Assembly (NCBI GenBank): GCA_036897525.1
Contig: JAYMTJ010000001.1
Location: 186,001-250,000 of the forward strand
Length of the DNA stretch: 64,000 bases
Source of the DNA: Pelargonium x hortorum
Lineage: Eukaryota; Streptophyta; Magnoliopsida; Geraniales; Geraniaceae
Direction of reading: 5' to 3'
Shown here: piece by piece, positions 1 to 13,900 of the stretch
Layout: each line of letters begins with the position of its first letter
Position numbering within the stretch: the first letter of the stretch is position 1
Notes under the pieces: model-generated
What the model was told of the DNA's origin: nothing
Databases searched by the model: none
What the model saw: the letters and a program-made list of their open reading frames with translations, nothing else
Position numbers and translations under genes: made by a program

Positions 1-832
1 GAGATTCGTTTCCCGTTTGAGTAGCTTATCAACATTGAGGAAGTAAGATAAGATTCAGGGTTCCTTTCTTGATATCTAGAATATCTTTGGTTGAATGGTG
101 TAGGTTGTTCTGTTACAACTTTCTCTTTCTCGATTCCATACCTTTTTCGTTCAAAGACGTTTCTCAGTGATACCAATCTCTTGAGGCTTGTCTTGGACTT
201 GATTAGCCGGAACTAGCGTTTCGGTAGTACAATCATAGATATAGGTTCTCTCGTGAGATAGTTCAGGATGGTAACTAGTATCTTCAGGAGTCTTAGGTTG
301 TTCTAAGCTATCTTGTTCAGGATTTGTATCATCTTCGTCGAAGAGCAAGTTCCTGATTTCTAGTATCCTGTAGGAATTGGTTAAAGAGAGCCTGTTTATC
401 CTGAGAGAATTCAGTCTCACTCACAGTATCAAGTTGAGAGTTGAGCACATTATCAGGCAAGTAAACATCTTCTTTACCAATAGAACACTCATCTTTACCT
501 ATATGAGTCTCACTCACAGTTAAGGTCTTACGCTCTGTATCGGTTTCAGGATCTGTGACAGCCACTATCACGTTGACCGTTTCAGGTAAGCATGTCTTAA
601 CAGGTTTGAGATCCTTCTCGATTAGACCTTCACTCTCTTTATTATTAGGAACCTCAGGATTACAAGTAGTCTTGTATTCTTCATAAGAAACTTCAGGAGG
701 ATATTCTAAAGGCACTGAATTTGCTAGTAGTGATAAGCTTTGAGTAGTCACTTCTTGAGCCTTTCTGAACGTTTCTGTCTTTCTTAGCGGCTGAGTAGTC
801 TCTTGATGCTAGAAAGCATGATTCTGATCCAT
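1..832 (-). pseudogene. Unrecognised modular ORF family, copy 1 (partial, runs off left edge)
   Basis: Function unknown. Read on the minus strand, this is a long Thr/Glu/Pro-rich coding-like stretch with a candidate ATG at 832-830. It continues past the window edge and is carried by more than one frame, with several breaks. Blocks shared with the copy at 30.7-32.1 kb show it is a real family: an acidic region ending EFSQDKQALFNQ, then KTPEDTSYHPEL, then TYIYDCTTETLVPA, then QEIGIT followed by FERKRYG, then YSRYQERNPESY. No transmembrane segment, signal peptide or known catalytic motif is visible. Many sites differ between copies while the protein blocks remain alignable, which suggests past selection on the protein. 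The DNA is G+T-rich on the plus strand. I am confident of the homology between copies and have no basis for a function. Confidence 0.5.
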
Positions 833-2880
833 GTGTTGTGTATAGCAAGGTGTTTGGAGTGAGTTGGAGTTTAAGATTCTAATACTTATCTTGAGGGAAA
901 GTTTCCTTTATAGATACATGAACAGGAGTTGTTGAAGGAAAAGAGAGGGAATTCGTTCAGAGCAGGTGTATTCAGTAGTTTGGAAGCTGTTGACAGTTGT
1001 AGCCGAAAAGGTAAAACCAAGCAAGCTAGGTGTTTCTTACAGTTTCTGATTTAGTCTCTGAATTGTATTCTGGGTTTGGGAGTTGTTGAGATTCTTAAAT
1101 TAGTGTTTACAGGAACTGGAGTTATGAAAGAGTACTTGTTGTTGTAAGCATTAGTCTTCCTTAACTAGAGTTTATACAGCTTATGAGCTTAGAGTTTCTA
1201 GTCTAGAATAACATATTCTTGTCTAAGCTAGTAACGGATTCTAAGAAGAAAGGAAGTTGAGTCTAAGCGGATACCCGGTGTTGCAGGATAAGAGAAACAG
1301 AATTTCTATTTCATTTCTTCTTTAAAGATAGTGATTAGTAGTTGTAATGTATTCCATTCCAGAACAGAGTTTACTTGTTCTAGGAGAGCCTAAGGAAGTT
1401 GTGCTAATGGAAGCCTGTCAAGCTAATGGAAACGGATTCTTTGGGTTTGTATTCATGGAACAGATTCCGATTCCTGGTACAGTCCTAAGAATTAGAATTT
1501 CGATAGGTTTAGGTAGGAATCTCAGAATTAATTGTAGTGTTAGAGTATCTTCCTAATTATTAGGATAGAATGTAGCACCTTGTCATGAGGGAAAATCCTT
1601 TGCAAGTACATTGCTCTATCTTAGCAGTCCTAGCTCTTTTGTGCACTTTATTGAGTTCCCCTAACTTGTGAACCGAACTAAAAACTCTCTTTGTAAGCTG
1701 AACTTGTATAGCTATAGCTAAGGTTAACAGAAACCAGATCTTTCTCTTCTTAGTATTAGCAAGGTAAAGTACTTAGCCGATCTATTTAGCTGGTATAGAA
1801 GACTCAGATTTTCTTAATCTTAAAAAGGAGTTCCTGTTTAGGTGAAATGAAAGTCTTCCAGGTTTTCTTGTCTTTGTGAGATTCCTAAGAATTTCCTAGT
1901 TTAGGATTTAGTCTCTTTGTAGCTAAAGCAATGGGATAACGGTAAATGAATCCTGAACCGAGATTTTTTTTGTGTTTTTGGAGTTAATGTAAGCAGACAT
2001 AAACCAGATCTTTGTTATAGTCCTAAGAATTCTCTTGATAGATGGTAAAGATCATTTCTTCTCTTAGTGGAGAACACCTACCTCTCAGGTAAAAGACCTA
2101 AGCCTGCCAAACCTAGTTAAAGGGAATACCTGTGCTGCTATCAGAATTATGAATCTTAGAAGCACCTGTAAGGAAGGGATAATAAGTTATCGATTCTAGT
2201 ATATATGGGATAGATGGCAAAGGAGAGAGGCAGACTTCAGTCTTTGTGAGAGTCTATTCCTAGGATTTCTTTATAAGAGATGGTTTAGGATTTAGGAGAT
2301 TCTCTATGTAGGCTAGGTACAAAGTTCTTAACTGTGAAAGCTTTCTTCCGATTAAAGGTGTTTTAAGATAATGAATACCTGGTTTAGGAAAATAGATACA
2401 GCTTATGTGCTTAGAGGGAGTCTCTTAATCATGGTTGGGATTTCTATATATTGACGCAGTAGCTAAGGGTGGATAATGGATTCCCGGTACATGATTTAGG
2501 TTGGACATTTCCTTATTCATTTGTATAGCAAGCAAAGGCAGTTTACAGATAGATTGTTGCTCTTGTGTTATAATGGGATTGCCGGTAAAGTCAAAGTATT
2601 AGACAAAAACTTCTTTCTTTGTATCTTATCTTCCTAACTAGAAATCCGACTCTTAAGCAGTTGAAAGCTGTTGATGCTAAAGGTGTACTTTCATTTCTTT
2701 TCTATTATTTATAAGAAAGTAGCTGATAGAGAACAATAAAGATTTTTTACTGTGTAAGAGACTCCTTAGATTTAACTTGAAAATTCTCCTATGTTTATTT
2801 ATGTTGGGAGCTCTGTTATGAGAGAACCTTTAGGCGCAGAACTTGTGCTGGATCCTAATAAAAAGCCTATACTTAACACA
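833..2880. other. Gene-free G+T-rich stretch upstream of ORF-family copy 1
   Basis: No supportable gene. The plus strand is G+T-rich with few long homopolymers, like the sequence beside the copy at 30.7-32.1 kb. A 69-codon plus-strand frame at 1347-1556 has no recognisable motif and is of a length expected by chance. The texture changes near 2.88 kb to AT-rich sequence with A/T runs. Confidence 0.4.
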
Positions 2881-5640
2881 ATAAACCCTTACTATTGCTT
2901 AAAAAAAAAGGGCACTTCTCTGAAATTGTTAAAAGAAACTTAACAGTATTATAGGGGGGCTAAAAAAGCACTTCGAATAAGATCGTAATTGAATCCATCC
3001 AACTAAAGTTTGTCCATACTTTCGATTAGTATAAGTAAAGTTGTAAATAGAACGCTCTATTGCCCATACGGTTTAGCCCCACTTCCACGAAGAGAAATCG
3101 CACCCAATTAAAGTGTGTGGTGTGTAAAAAAAACTTTACGAGATAAGCAAAGCTATCTTGTTTAGTACGATTCGAACCTTTGCACACCTGCTTTATAACT
3201 AACGTTTTACCTCCGGGGATTTTACAAAATATAAGTAGACATTTTATAAAATTTCGAGGTTACTTTTTGTAAAAAATTCGATGTAATTCTGTGTTACTTT
3301 CTTATTTGGAATAAGAATCTATATATAGGACTAAGGACTAAGGACTATATATATACCTAGAGAATCCTGGAGTTTTTTTTTTTGAAACTATACTAACAAA
3401 AGGATACCCAGGAAACAACTTTTGAATATACTATAACAGTGAGGGTACTCCTTTCGGTTGGAGCAATTAAACACGTAAAAGTAAGAATATTACTGGGAGC
3501 CCTGGTAAATTATAGTAATAATCATATACTGTACGATAGAAGTCAAGATCAAGAATAGCTTAATCACAGGAACCGTCTATCCAGAGCACAGAGTCCATAC
3601 CATCTTTTCGGGGGTTTTTGACTTCCTTCATTTGTAAAAAAACTTACCTTTAATGGTAATGGGTTTTAGAATTGCGGGGTTAAGGGGAGGCTCCTCTTAG
3701 ACCTACTAATATATTTAAGGTCGTGTAAAAGCTACAGTCAAGAACTTATAAATCTCTATTCAAAAACAATTGAATTGATAGCCTGTTTGGAAGAGTGTTT
3801 TGCATAATATAAGGTCCCTTGCCCTGGTTTGTTAAATTCTTTCATTTGCTGAGACGAATACTTTTTTGTACTCTTTATAAATGAGCAAATAGTAGACTCT
3901 ACTATGTATAGAATCTCCCCCGTTAATCCTGAAAATAAGGGGTTTTCAGTATACTTATCTCGCTCGAACAAGTTCGTTTTTCACCTGCTATGATATGAAA
4001 AAAGAACCTTTTACTTGCCAAAACTTAGTACTTCAATTGGATTGTTTTCTCTGGAACCTTATAAAAAAACTTGTATGAGATAAAAAATGTTCGATGTTTA
4101 CTTTACACAATGTATTTTCATTTTAATTAATTCCTTATAATAAGCTGATCTTATTAACAACAAATTAAAGAGATTTCAATTCTAATATACTGTCTTTCCT
4201 TTTATTAGGGCACTCCTGATCTGATCCTAAATAACTGCAAATAACAGAAGTCCCGGTTTTGTATTAACAAGCTCGTAACCCTAAAATCTAGCTAAGTGCA
4301 CCCGTTGTGTGATATAAATTGAATAGAACCTAACTAATATGTCTTGACCTTAATCTGTGGGATGAAAAGGACCGTTTATAGATCTATTTTTATATAGACC
4401 AACTAACTCTCGGAATAGTAATGGAGATACTCTTGGTAAGGAAAAAACTTTAATGAATAAGTAAAGACATGGATTTGGACCCTTTTTGAATTCCTTCAGC
4501 CCAAAAGAGGATCTTATTGACTTCGTCATATCGAATAAGTCAAATCGGTGGGCGATTTCGTTCGTTACTGGGAATGCGTGCTTATGGGTGTTTTTACGAA
4601 CTCTCAGTCCTGGATAAGAAAGTTGCAATCCTTATTTACATAATACTGAAAAGGCTGAGATTTCGGGGCAAGAGAATAATTTAAGGCTTGTGTTATCTCA
4701 TTATTTACGGACTTAATTTAGGCTCTAATAGGACTGTGAAAAAAGAACGTATCTCTATCCTCTTAAGATTTGGTTACCTCCTTTTCGATAAGAACAGGGA
4801 ACAAGAGGGATTATCCTTTAATAAGACTTTATCTATTAGACTTTTATTTCATAACTAATACTGTACATTACTATAACTACATAGATATACTACTTACTAC
4901 TATAGAATCTTTCTAAATACATACTTGGCAATAGTACAATAAGTCCGGGCCGGGGAATACTAGCTATAACAGGAGGACTCCTAAAAAAATAGGGAATCAT
5001 ATAGAATTTAAGAAATCGCAGGTAGTAAAACCTTGATAAAAATACCGTCAGTACCTGTTAACGTTTAACTATACCAAAATAGTAATTAATAGTGCTTTTA
5101 ACTCTTTATAAAATAAATAAAGCAGGGAATGGTGCTCAAGTTTTTTTAGGAAAATGACTAGGGGACCTTACCAAAAAGTCAATATTACAATTAACCCGCT
5201 TTGAGATATATTATACTTATACTGTGCAGAAGCTTCTTAAGTTACAACCCCTAGACAGCATGAGCGGCACGACTATTTAATTCAATTTAAAGAGTTAGAC
5301 TATAAGAAGTTTTTTTATTCCCCAAAAATTCTAGGGAAATCTAGTTTAGTTATAGCTAGTTTATTTCTAAAGTATCGAGTTATCGTAATATGAAGAAAAC
5401 CCTAATTATCCTATACCTATAGGGTGTCCTATCTGGTTCTTAGAATCTATATTCGTCTAAAACTACAAGTTAAAGTAACTCTTTCAAAACCCAAGTGCGA
5501 GAGCCTGGAGATTTGATAAGCAAGATATTTTTCAATTCTGTGTATCAAGAGCAGTCTTTAATATTACTATAAGTTTATAATCTAATAAATAAAGAATTTT
5601 ATCTTTCATAGTATGCTAGACAATTTTGAAAAAGAGACCC
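2881..5640. other. Gene-free AT-rich stretch with homopolymers and a tRNA-like relic
   Basis: No gene recognised. It contains many A and T runs and scattered short G/C-rich motifs. A minus-strand T-loop/B-box-like motif lies at about 3171-3180, with a D-loop-like GGTAAAAC one base off the usual tRNA spacing. A 92-codon minus-strand frame at 4350-4628 has no recognisable family signature. Confidence 0.4.
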
Positions 5641-6759
5641 GTCCTAAGATTTTTTTTGACCCTTTATTTACCTCTTCGACAGTTTCCCAGTTCCCGGTAC
5701 CTTTATTGACCACTGAAACACCAACACCTTTCCATCAATACAGGTTCTGCTGAGTAGGAGTTTTTGTCAAGTGAAAGAAGGAATTAGGAAATCTATATAT
5801 AGTAAGTTTTAAGTTTATTAAGAATTCCTAATCTAATAGAAGAGTATCGAAACTAAAGGTGACCAAGCTAGGATTTCTTTTTCTTGTTTTGAAGCTATGA
5901 AATGAGGTAAAATAGAGGTACCAAGAACGAAAACGGATTTCTTGTCATCCCATCCGATGTAACCACTTGTCAGCTCTGCTAGGACAAAGTAGCTTGTAAG
6001 GCGGTAAAGGACTTATAGCATTTCTTGATACAACAGAAAAAAGAGATTCTCTTCTTTGTCGGTGCAGTCTAATACTTATTTACTAAGAAGGAACTCTCCT
6101 TTTCATGGTAGGGATTGTCCTAACGGCGTTTGAGATGTAGCTAAAGTAAGGAGGTTGTCTATTTCCAGGGCTTTAGGATTAAGCTTAAGCGATTAATAGA
6201 GGAGAGGGTAAATACAAATGGATGGCTTTCTTATTTAGTACTTTCCCATATCTCTATAATCTATACCAAAGTAACAAGTTAAGCTAAAACTGTAAGGGAA
6301 ATCCTTCTAACTAATGGGCTTTCAAGTCTATAAGGTAGCTAAGAATTCTCTTGAACTAGGTAGAAGCTAGAAGATTACGCAATAGCAGTCTGAATAGAGG
6401 TTTCTATAGTAGCTTAGGGAGTGAGGGCTCGAATTTTAGTTAGGAATTACCTAAGTAAGAAGTTCCTTTGTTTCCATTTAGGGAGTGAAGATTAAAGAAA
6501 GCTGGGAGTCAAGTACCAGTAAATGAAGTCAATAGCAAGTCAAACAAGTTAACAAATAGGGAGTTGTTGGTTATAATGTGTAGGATAGTGGTGAGATTTC
6601 TTAACTATCCTGTCTTACCCGCCCTCCCGATGCCTAGGGAAGGATGTACTCTATTATCATCTATACTCTTTAGCGATAAAGCAGCGAACAAGATAAAGAA
6701 ATCTTACCTTATTCTTTCTTAAGATAAGAGTTACTTTTCCAGTATTATAAGCAAGAGGG
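5641..6759. other. Gene-free G+T/A+G-rich stretch
   Basis: Smoother texture, purine- and G+T-rich on the plus strand, lying on the C-terminal side of ORF-family copy 3. I see no gene, RNA or repeat in it. Confidence 0.35.
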
Positions 6760-7135
6760 TTAATCAAAGTAAATAAATCGAAAACCTAAGGCAAGAGCTT
6801 GTCTCTTGGATAGCTTTCTAGTATGTTCGAGGGCTTTTGGAACTTCAAGTATCAAGTAAATGTCCTTCTTACTGTTACGAGAGGTCTTTAACGAGATAGG
6901 AATTTCTTTTAAGTAGTAATGGAAGTTCATTGGCTCTGTTGGTACCAGAATTTATAGACTTTATTTAACCATCAATCTCAGGATGGATAGGGATAGCTTG
7001 TTTGAATTGATCTTTTAATAGAGTTGTTTCATCTTTAGCTAATTCTGGATGGTAAGAGGTATCTAGTTCTGAGTTAGGAGTCTTCTAAGTACCTCAACTT
7101 TCAAGAGATTTTCTAGTTCAAAGAGAGTCTTTTTT
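6760..7135 (-). pseudogene. Unrecognised modular ORF family, copy 3 (decayed fragment)
   Basis: Third member of the unknown family, recognised from conserved protein blocks on the minus strand. Near 7045-7086 it reads KTPNSELDTSYHPELAKDE, to be compared with KTPEDTSYHPEL in copy 1. Around 6940-6951 a second open stretch begins ILVPTEPMN and runs to a stop at 6760, matching the LVPA/LVPT position of the other copies. Frames are broken and the conserved QEIGIT...FERKRYG and YQERNPE blocks are not visible. It is shorter and more diverged than copies 1 and 2. The DTSYHPEL identity makes chance unlikely; everything beyond that is inference. Confidence 0.4.
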
Positions 7136-8690
7136 TCGAGTTAGGCTAGCAAAATTAGGCTCCTAAGAATGAGAGGGACTCTATTCTTAATGTTGCATCT
7201 TAGATTCACCTTCACCTTCTTTCACCAGATTAGCATTAGTTCTAAAAGACAAGAATCTGGTTTATGTTATTCAGTATTCTGTTATTAGACTCTATCAGCA
7301 GCACTTGACTTGACAAGGACTTGCTCTCACCTTCTATTGGACAAGTACAATCGACTCAAACAAGGAATACAATTTATAGAGTTACATCCTAAACTATCTG
7401 TAAGAAACTCCTAGGAATGTACTCTCAAGCAGTAAGACAAAGAGCAACCAACTCAATTAAATGCAAGAACTTCTACTCCTACTTCTAATCCTACTCCTTT
7501 AGCTGCAACAATCCCTGGAATATGTGGTTTTGTCTTAAACTCCTATTCTTACTTTATTTACATACTTCCTATTTCTGAAAGAAATAGCTACACGGTCAAT
7601 GTCTGCCAGCTTTAGAACAATTACTCTCAAAGATGAGAATCAATTGACTCCTTAGCAGTCTATCAGCTTCTTATTTATCGGAAGACTCCTATAATCTCAG
7701 AATAAATCAGTTTCAGTTATCTAGCTGCACTGTCAATACACTTTAATACTTAACTTAATCAGAATAAAGCTCTACGCCGGAAAGATCGGATTAGAAATTA
7801 TAGGAATTCTCAGGGAACTCAAAAGGAATTGGTACCGAAAGCAAAAAATTCTATATCTATAAGTCAATATCTAAGAGCTACAGCTTACAAGATAAATAGA
7901 ATCCTGTTATTTACAGACTTTACAAACCCAAGGAAGCATCCCCGCAGTCTTTTAGCAACACTTGCCTTCGTTAATGCTTAGACAATGTTTAGACTAGAAT
8001 CAGTTATTCCATTACCGTCTATCTGTGAAGGGTTTCCCTATATTTTAATTTATAACAAGGTGAACAAGATAGATATTGACTCCCCTTTACCTGAGGAAAG
8101 TTTACTTGAAGCTTCTCCATTAGCTACACCTGTTTGTTATACGCATATGTTCGGTTCAGTACTCCTAAGATAAGACATACAAGTGCCCTTTATGCAAAAC
8201 AAAATAGAATCTGTCTCATACTCCTTTAGCAACAGTCCATCAGCTTCCAAAGGTTTTATAGGTTTTAGTTGTTACTGCAATGAATGTGTTTCCTGAAAGT
8301 GCTTACATTACAAAGAGTAAGATCAAGACAAAGAAAGATGAATTTCTAGAATATATGTATGGAAAAGAATTAGTACAACAAGAAGGTTTGCCTAGGTCAA
8401 AAAGACTGTCAGAGATTTCCTTGCAAGAAAGAACTCCTTTGCACGCGAAGACATTAGATTTTGAACTCCTATACTAAACTTGGATCGGAAAATTGCTTTG
8501 GATATAACATAACTATCTTGGCTGGGTTTACCAAGAAAACAATTTAGAGGTTCAACAAGTACAAGTCTCTGGTTTATCCAATACACCTATAGTTTAAGTT
8601 ACTTCTTATTTATCCGGTTATCAGGAACTTTTAAGATTAAGAATTATGAGTCTCTAAAATAACTAAAACAAATAGTTACTTAATTATAGC
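7136..8690. other. Gene-free A+C-rich stretch with short open frames
   Basis: The compositional bias is opposite to the left neighbour: A+C-rich on the plus strand. Two plus-strand frames, 7985-8173 (62 codons) and 8280-8477 (65 codons), read in a protein-like way but match nothing I know and are of chance length. The bias flip suggests a block in the opposite orientation to the G+T-rich blocks, but no ORF-family motif was found on the plus strand. Confidence 0.3.
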
Positions 8691-9227
8691 TCCAAGGGAA
8701 GGGATATCGCTTCGCTTGGCCTAAACAACAAAACTAGAAAAAAACGGAAACTCTACATTAGAATCCGAAACTACCTTATAAAGCAACTCCTAGAAAAAAC
8801 GGCGTACTCTCAAATCAGTAACTTTCAAACGGAGCCTTCCTTATAGGACTTGAACCTTGAACAAAAGAGCAATCTCTGATTAAAGTTTTCTCCCGCTATA
8901 GGAGCGAGTCCACCTTAAACTTTATTTGAGGGACCTGACCTCATTTAACCTCTTGGAACTTTAGAATAAAAAAAGGTAGTTAGAAAACTACTAGAAAGCT
9001 AAGAGGAACTTATTCAAAGGAAACAGACTTATTTATAAAGATAATCAAAGAAAAGAAACCTAGGAATGCACTAAAGTACTTACTAGAATAAAGGAACTGA
9101 AAGAGACCCTTTCAACTAATCGAGCTTTTTTTCCTAAACTAAACAAAAGACTCTTAATATATACTTTATAGAGACTATCCATCTACAAGGAATAAGGGAG
9201 CCACCCTTACCTCTGCTTCGGGAATAG

Positions 9228-9292
9228 TACTAACACGATTTGAACCAATGACATCTGATCCATTTGACTCAAGTTCTACCAAGTTTCGAGTA
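9228..9292 (-). pseudogene. tRNA-like relic
   Basis: The minus strand carries a D-loop-like TTGGTAGAAC and a T-loop-like GGTTCAAATC with exactly 34 bases between the first G of each GG pair, the normal distance from G18 to G52 in a tRNA with a five-base variable loop. Stem pairing is poor: the D stem and the 3' side of the T stem do not pair, and the anticodon arm folds only with an enlarged loop. I infer a decayed tRNA. The amino-acid identity cannot be assigned. Confidence 0.3.
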
Positions 9293-10914
9293 AGCTAAAT
9301 TTCGAATTTGAACTTGCGTACATAACATTTACGGATGCGGTAAGTTTTCATCTCAACAAAGTAATTTACACTATAAACTACCTACCAAATAGCCTACGGA
9401 ACACTTGTGGTTGGATTTCAAATATTTCTATCTAAACTCTTTCTTTTCTACTGACAGCGCTTCAGAATGAAAGCTCACGGGAACTTTTATGGGATTTGAA
9501 CTCATGGTTTCGGGTATTTCTCTTTTTGTGTTTTAACAACAAGTAGACCCTTAAGAAAAGAACCTACTATGTTAGCACTCTGCTACTTATCACTTATCTT
9601 AGACTTAGAGTTTAGAGTAATGAGTATAAAATTTCTTTATATAAGCGATTTGACACCTCCTTTAGTCGTTTTTTTTTTTGTAGCCTAACTCTGTATCACT
9701 AGCTTGCTCTCTACATTCTAGTTGAAATCAGTTTCCTTTACTTTACAGGAGTCTCCTAGGGTTTAGGTTCCGGACTAGGTGCTACTAAAATGAAGAAGTG
9801 CGTCAAAGGTTGGGATTATCCAGGTAAGGGTCCTAACATTGTTAATAATTTAAAAGCTTTGTAAAGTCATTTAAGTAAGAGTTCCATGGGCTGTCATTTA
9901 GATTTCGTAATTAAGATCCGTACTCTTAAGAAAATAGGTGTGAAACTTGGCTAGAAGAAGTAGATGCTGGTACCTAAGAAGCCTAGGGGCTTCAATTAAG
10001 GCTTATGAAAGAAGGGATAGTGTTCAATAAGATGTTATATCTTTTATCTTTATTAGTATTTGTCTAAGAGTTAGAACCTGTTATTACCGTAAGATATATA
10101 GCTTAGGGATTTTGCTTTGTATTTACGGGTCTTGAACTCCTGTTTAAAGATGTATTTTGCACTCTGATTAAAAGCTTTAAAGGGTATAAAATCACTGAGT
10201 CAAGAACAAGTTATGAAGACTGAGAAGTTGGTGGTCCTTATCAGTCTCTCTGTATCTGTATATTCATTTTACTATCCAGCATGAAACCACCTTTACAAAA
10301 CGCACCTGTAATATTGATTTACCAGCAATTCTCTAAGGTATACACCTCTTTATAAGCAACATAGATACGGATACCTTAGCATTGTCGGTAGCAGCTCTTT
10401 ATTCTATTCTATTACATAAGGGTTTCGTCGACTAAAAGTATTCAATTCCTAGCACTTTGACTAAATAAATAAATTTTAGTGAGTGAAGTCAAATCAAACA
10501 GCGGGCTCCGTAAGGTAATATCTCTAGGGTATTTTATACTGGGTATACAGGTTTCTTCTTTTTCTTTTAATGGGGCTGCTTATTACGACACCGGAACCTG
10601 CTAATGGATTTTATTATAGCGGGGTAACTTAGTTTGTAAAGTTTGTAAAAGCTTAATATTGTAATATAGGGTTTTTAGTTCTAAGGAAAGGATGTTATAA
10701 AAAAAAAATGCAGGTCTCCGTCTCCATATAGTCATAGTCCGCCCGTTTCTTCCGTAGAATCCGTACCTTTGGTGTTTTATTTATTATTAGGCTTCCTGCA
10801 GTTCAAGGGTTCCTTTTCTTAATTAAGAGGTTCGCTTGGACAACTAGTATAGTTATAGTAGTAAAAAAACAAAAGGCATTCAAAGGTTAATACTTCGTTA
10901 TTCAACTCTCGAAT

Positions 10915-10925
10915 CCCCCCCCCCC
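10915..10925 (+). repeat. C homopolymer, 11 bases
   Basis: Uninterrupted run of 11 C in an AT-rich background. Far longer than expected at this base composition and prone to length error in sequencing. Confidence 0.9.
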
Positions 10926-13900
10926 AAGTAAGTTTCGTTTAAGCATAAAGGACGTTTTTTACTGGGGCTCTCTAACTTATCAAGGATTTCCTTTTATAAT
11001 GAAGAAATACAACTCCTGCTTTGTATTGTCCAAAAAGTCAATTATTGTTCTAAAGAGTTTGTAAATCTCATGAACATTCCTCTTTACTCAGTTACGAGAA
11101 GTCTCAAACAAAAGCACTAATCGCTGGGTATTGTATTATACCAAATCGACTGCTCTACTTAGTACTCAACTGCCAGACTGTCCCTATCAACTCGAGTATA
11201 CATTCTGGGGCAACCTCGCCCTTTAACAGGAAAGGATTAGTCCTCCTTAGAATTCTTTTATGCGGACTCTTTGCCAAGCAACACGGGAAATTCTAATACA
11301 AACTTTATTTTTGATACTAAAGTATAGAGAGTTAAATGCAATTCGCACCGCAGTTACGTAAGGGGCTCCCCTCCCTACCCTAATCCACTATCATCAGATA
11401 ATAACGGATAAGTTTCGTCTAAGACTCTCCCTACAATTACTTTACTAATAATCTTAACAGAAATCTTATAGACTCGCAAGGTAATATAATACCTTGATGG
11501 TACAGGGCATTGATTTTTACAAGCAAGAATACTTAAATCTTTAGAGGGCTCCTGTAGGTAGGAGTAGGACGGAGCTATTTTTCCTGCATACAACACAAAT
11601 TAAGTGTAACTAAAATTAACCTATTATATTATAGCGGCAGCTTTTAAGTTAAGTTGTTGTATCTAAGGTTAAAGGCTTCCGTGAAAGGTTAATTATTTTC
11701 AACGCGGAGGCTTACTCCTTTATTGATATTACCTAAGGAAAAGCAAATACTATTGTACGAATGAATTATCAGAAGCCCTCTTTCGCTTTAATTAAAAACG
11801 AATTTTAATTTCTTCAACTGGCAGTGACCGGGCCAGGTTAAAGGTTTTGCTGCGTATAATTTTCATATTTTTTTAACTCCGGAGTCAAAGTCTTTTTAGT
11901 TATGTATTTTCTTAGACCCTTTATATTTCAGTACACTTCAACTATAAGGCTAAGTTTAGTTTTTTCTATTATCCACTATCTGTTATTGCAAAGGGACTTC
12001 CACATAAAGGAATTTCCTAGTCAGAAGCTTAAAAGGAGGCTCTCCGTACTTTTGACAAAACCCAGGAAATAAAGAAGAAACGTGATAAGTATTGAATAAG
12101 TCTTAGGCGGGATATACTAAAGTTCTTTACCAGTAAAAGGAGGCATAGGAAAAGCCCTGATTTTGGATCAACATTTATGTGTCTATATGCCTTTTACTCT
12201 GTTGCAATGTCCTGAGAATGCTTTGTCCTCCAGGTATCTTTCAAGCGAGCCCAGGCAAGCCCTAAAAAAAAATCTCTTAAACTTATGTAATCAAAAAGCC
12301 ACGAAGAGTATTCGCATCTCAGAATAGAGCTAGGTATTCTGTTACTCCTAATAATGACTACAAGAACACTACAAACAAGAGTACCTCGCTATATTAAACC
12401 GTAGGGGAAGGTATGAACTGAAAATAAGAGGGGTTTACTTATATTTACATTGTTTAGCTGGGGCTTCTGCATAGCTATACTATGTATTTGCGTAGAGAAT
12501 ATAGGAAAAGTATATAATGATATTATAGAGCGCCCTAAGAGTATGCAAAACCTTATTGTAGAAAAGAAACTCCTAATCTAAGCCTTATAAAATCTATAAG
12601 AAAACCTGGCCGCCTATTAATGTAAAAATACAAACTACGCGGACCTAAGAAAAGTACTCGATTAGTTTCCTCTCTTCTTTACTTTAGGGCTTTACGTGTT
12701 TCCTGTGAAACGGCTTCTTCCTAGACGGATAAGAATATACTAAACTTTATATAAAAATTTAGGCAGGTTCTCTTGAGGCTTGAGGGAATTCCTTTTAGAT
12801 AAATAAAAAAACTTAAGAAAATTGCGCATAACATAAGAAGTATAAATCACGGACCTGTTAGTGTTACTAGAACCGGGTGTAATCAACAGCCTTGAAAAAA
12901 TGGATCCTATTGAGGAAGATATCCATCAATAAGGGCTTCCCATGTACGTGCCCTAAAGATTTGGGGAGTCCATCATTCTGGAATGCTTAGACTCGAGTAA
13001 TTACCGGAAAGCGGATAGAAGAAACTAAAGTTAACCTCTAAGGAAAGCTATAGAAGGTGAATAAATATAGGAGTAGTGCACCTATCCTCGTAATCTCAGA
13101 TTAGCTAATTTAGGAAGAGTTAAGTACTGTACAATACCTGTTCCCACTCTTGCGCGGAACCCCTTTGTTGTGTTGAAATTCAAAGTTGAAAAAAAAAATT
13201 GTGTTTTCGTTAAGCTATTCTTGTTGTATTAAGCATTAGACCCACCGTATTATCTTGAGGAGTTCCTATATAATATATTAGTGTTGCAGTCAATTTATTT
13301 ACCCGGTAGAGAAATCTAGAATTGAGCTAGGTATAAAGTTTCCGTAGGGAGAATGCTCTATTAATATTTCATTTTTAAGGTCCTCAACAGAGTTTTTTCG
13401 TTTAGCTAAAGCGTCGCATTCACTTGCAACCCCTGCTTTATTTCGGATCTCCTGGAATTTTCCTCTTGTAGAAAACTTTAAATATAATAGAAAAAGCTCG
13501 TGATTACTTTACTGTTGGAGTTCCTTAAGTTAAGTCTGATCTTTTATTGAGTGAGTTTTATACAAAGTCCCAGGGTTTTTTTAGGAAGGCGAGGCTTTTA
13601 AATATCCACGAGAGTCTGTAAAGGTTTCATTACGATATATATCTTAAGCTCTATAATGAAGCCCGCTACAATTCAGTTCAGTATAAGTTTTTTTATTAGA
13701 AACAAAGTAACCTTATACTTATATAAGCAAGCTTCTAACCAGTTCTAGTTATGGAAACCTGGTTCTTTTGGGATCGATGGATTAAGACAACTTTCTCAGG
13801 CAATATTTCGGGAACTTTATAAAGATAATTTGAAAACTAAGAGCTACGTAGCTAATGTACTTTCTGTATTCTGGTTAAAAGGTGCTTAGGGAATAATTAG

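Noticed and set aside
4350-4628. 92-codon minus-strand open frame
   Set aside because: No known motif, chance length, and it lies in the homopolymer-rich background.
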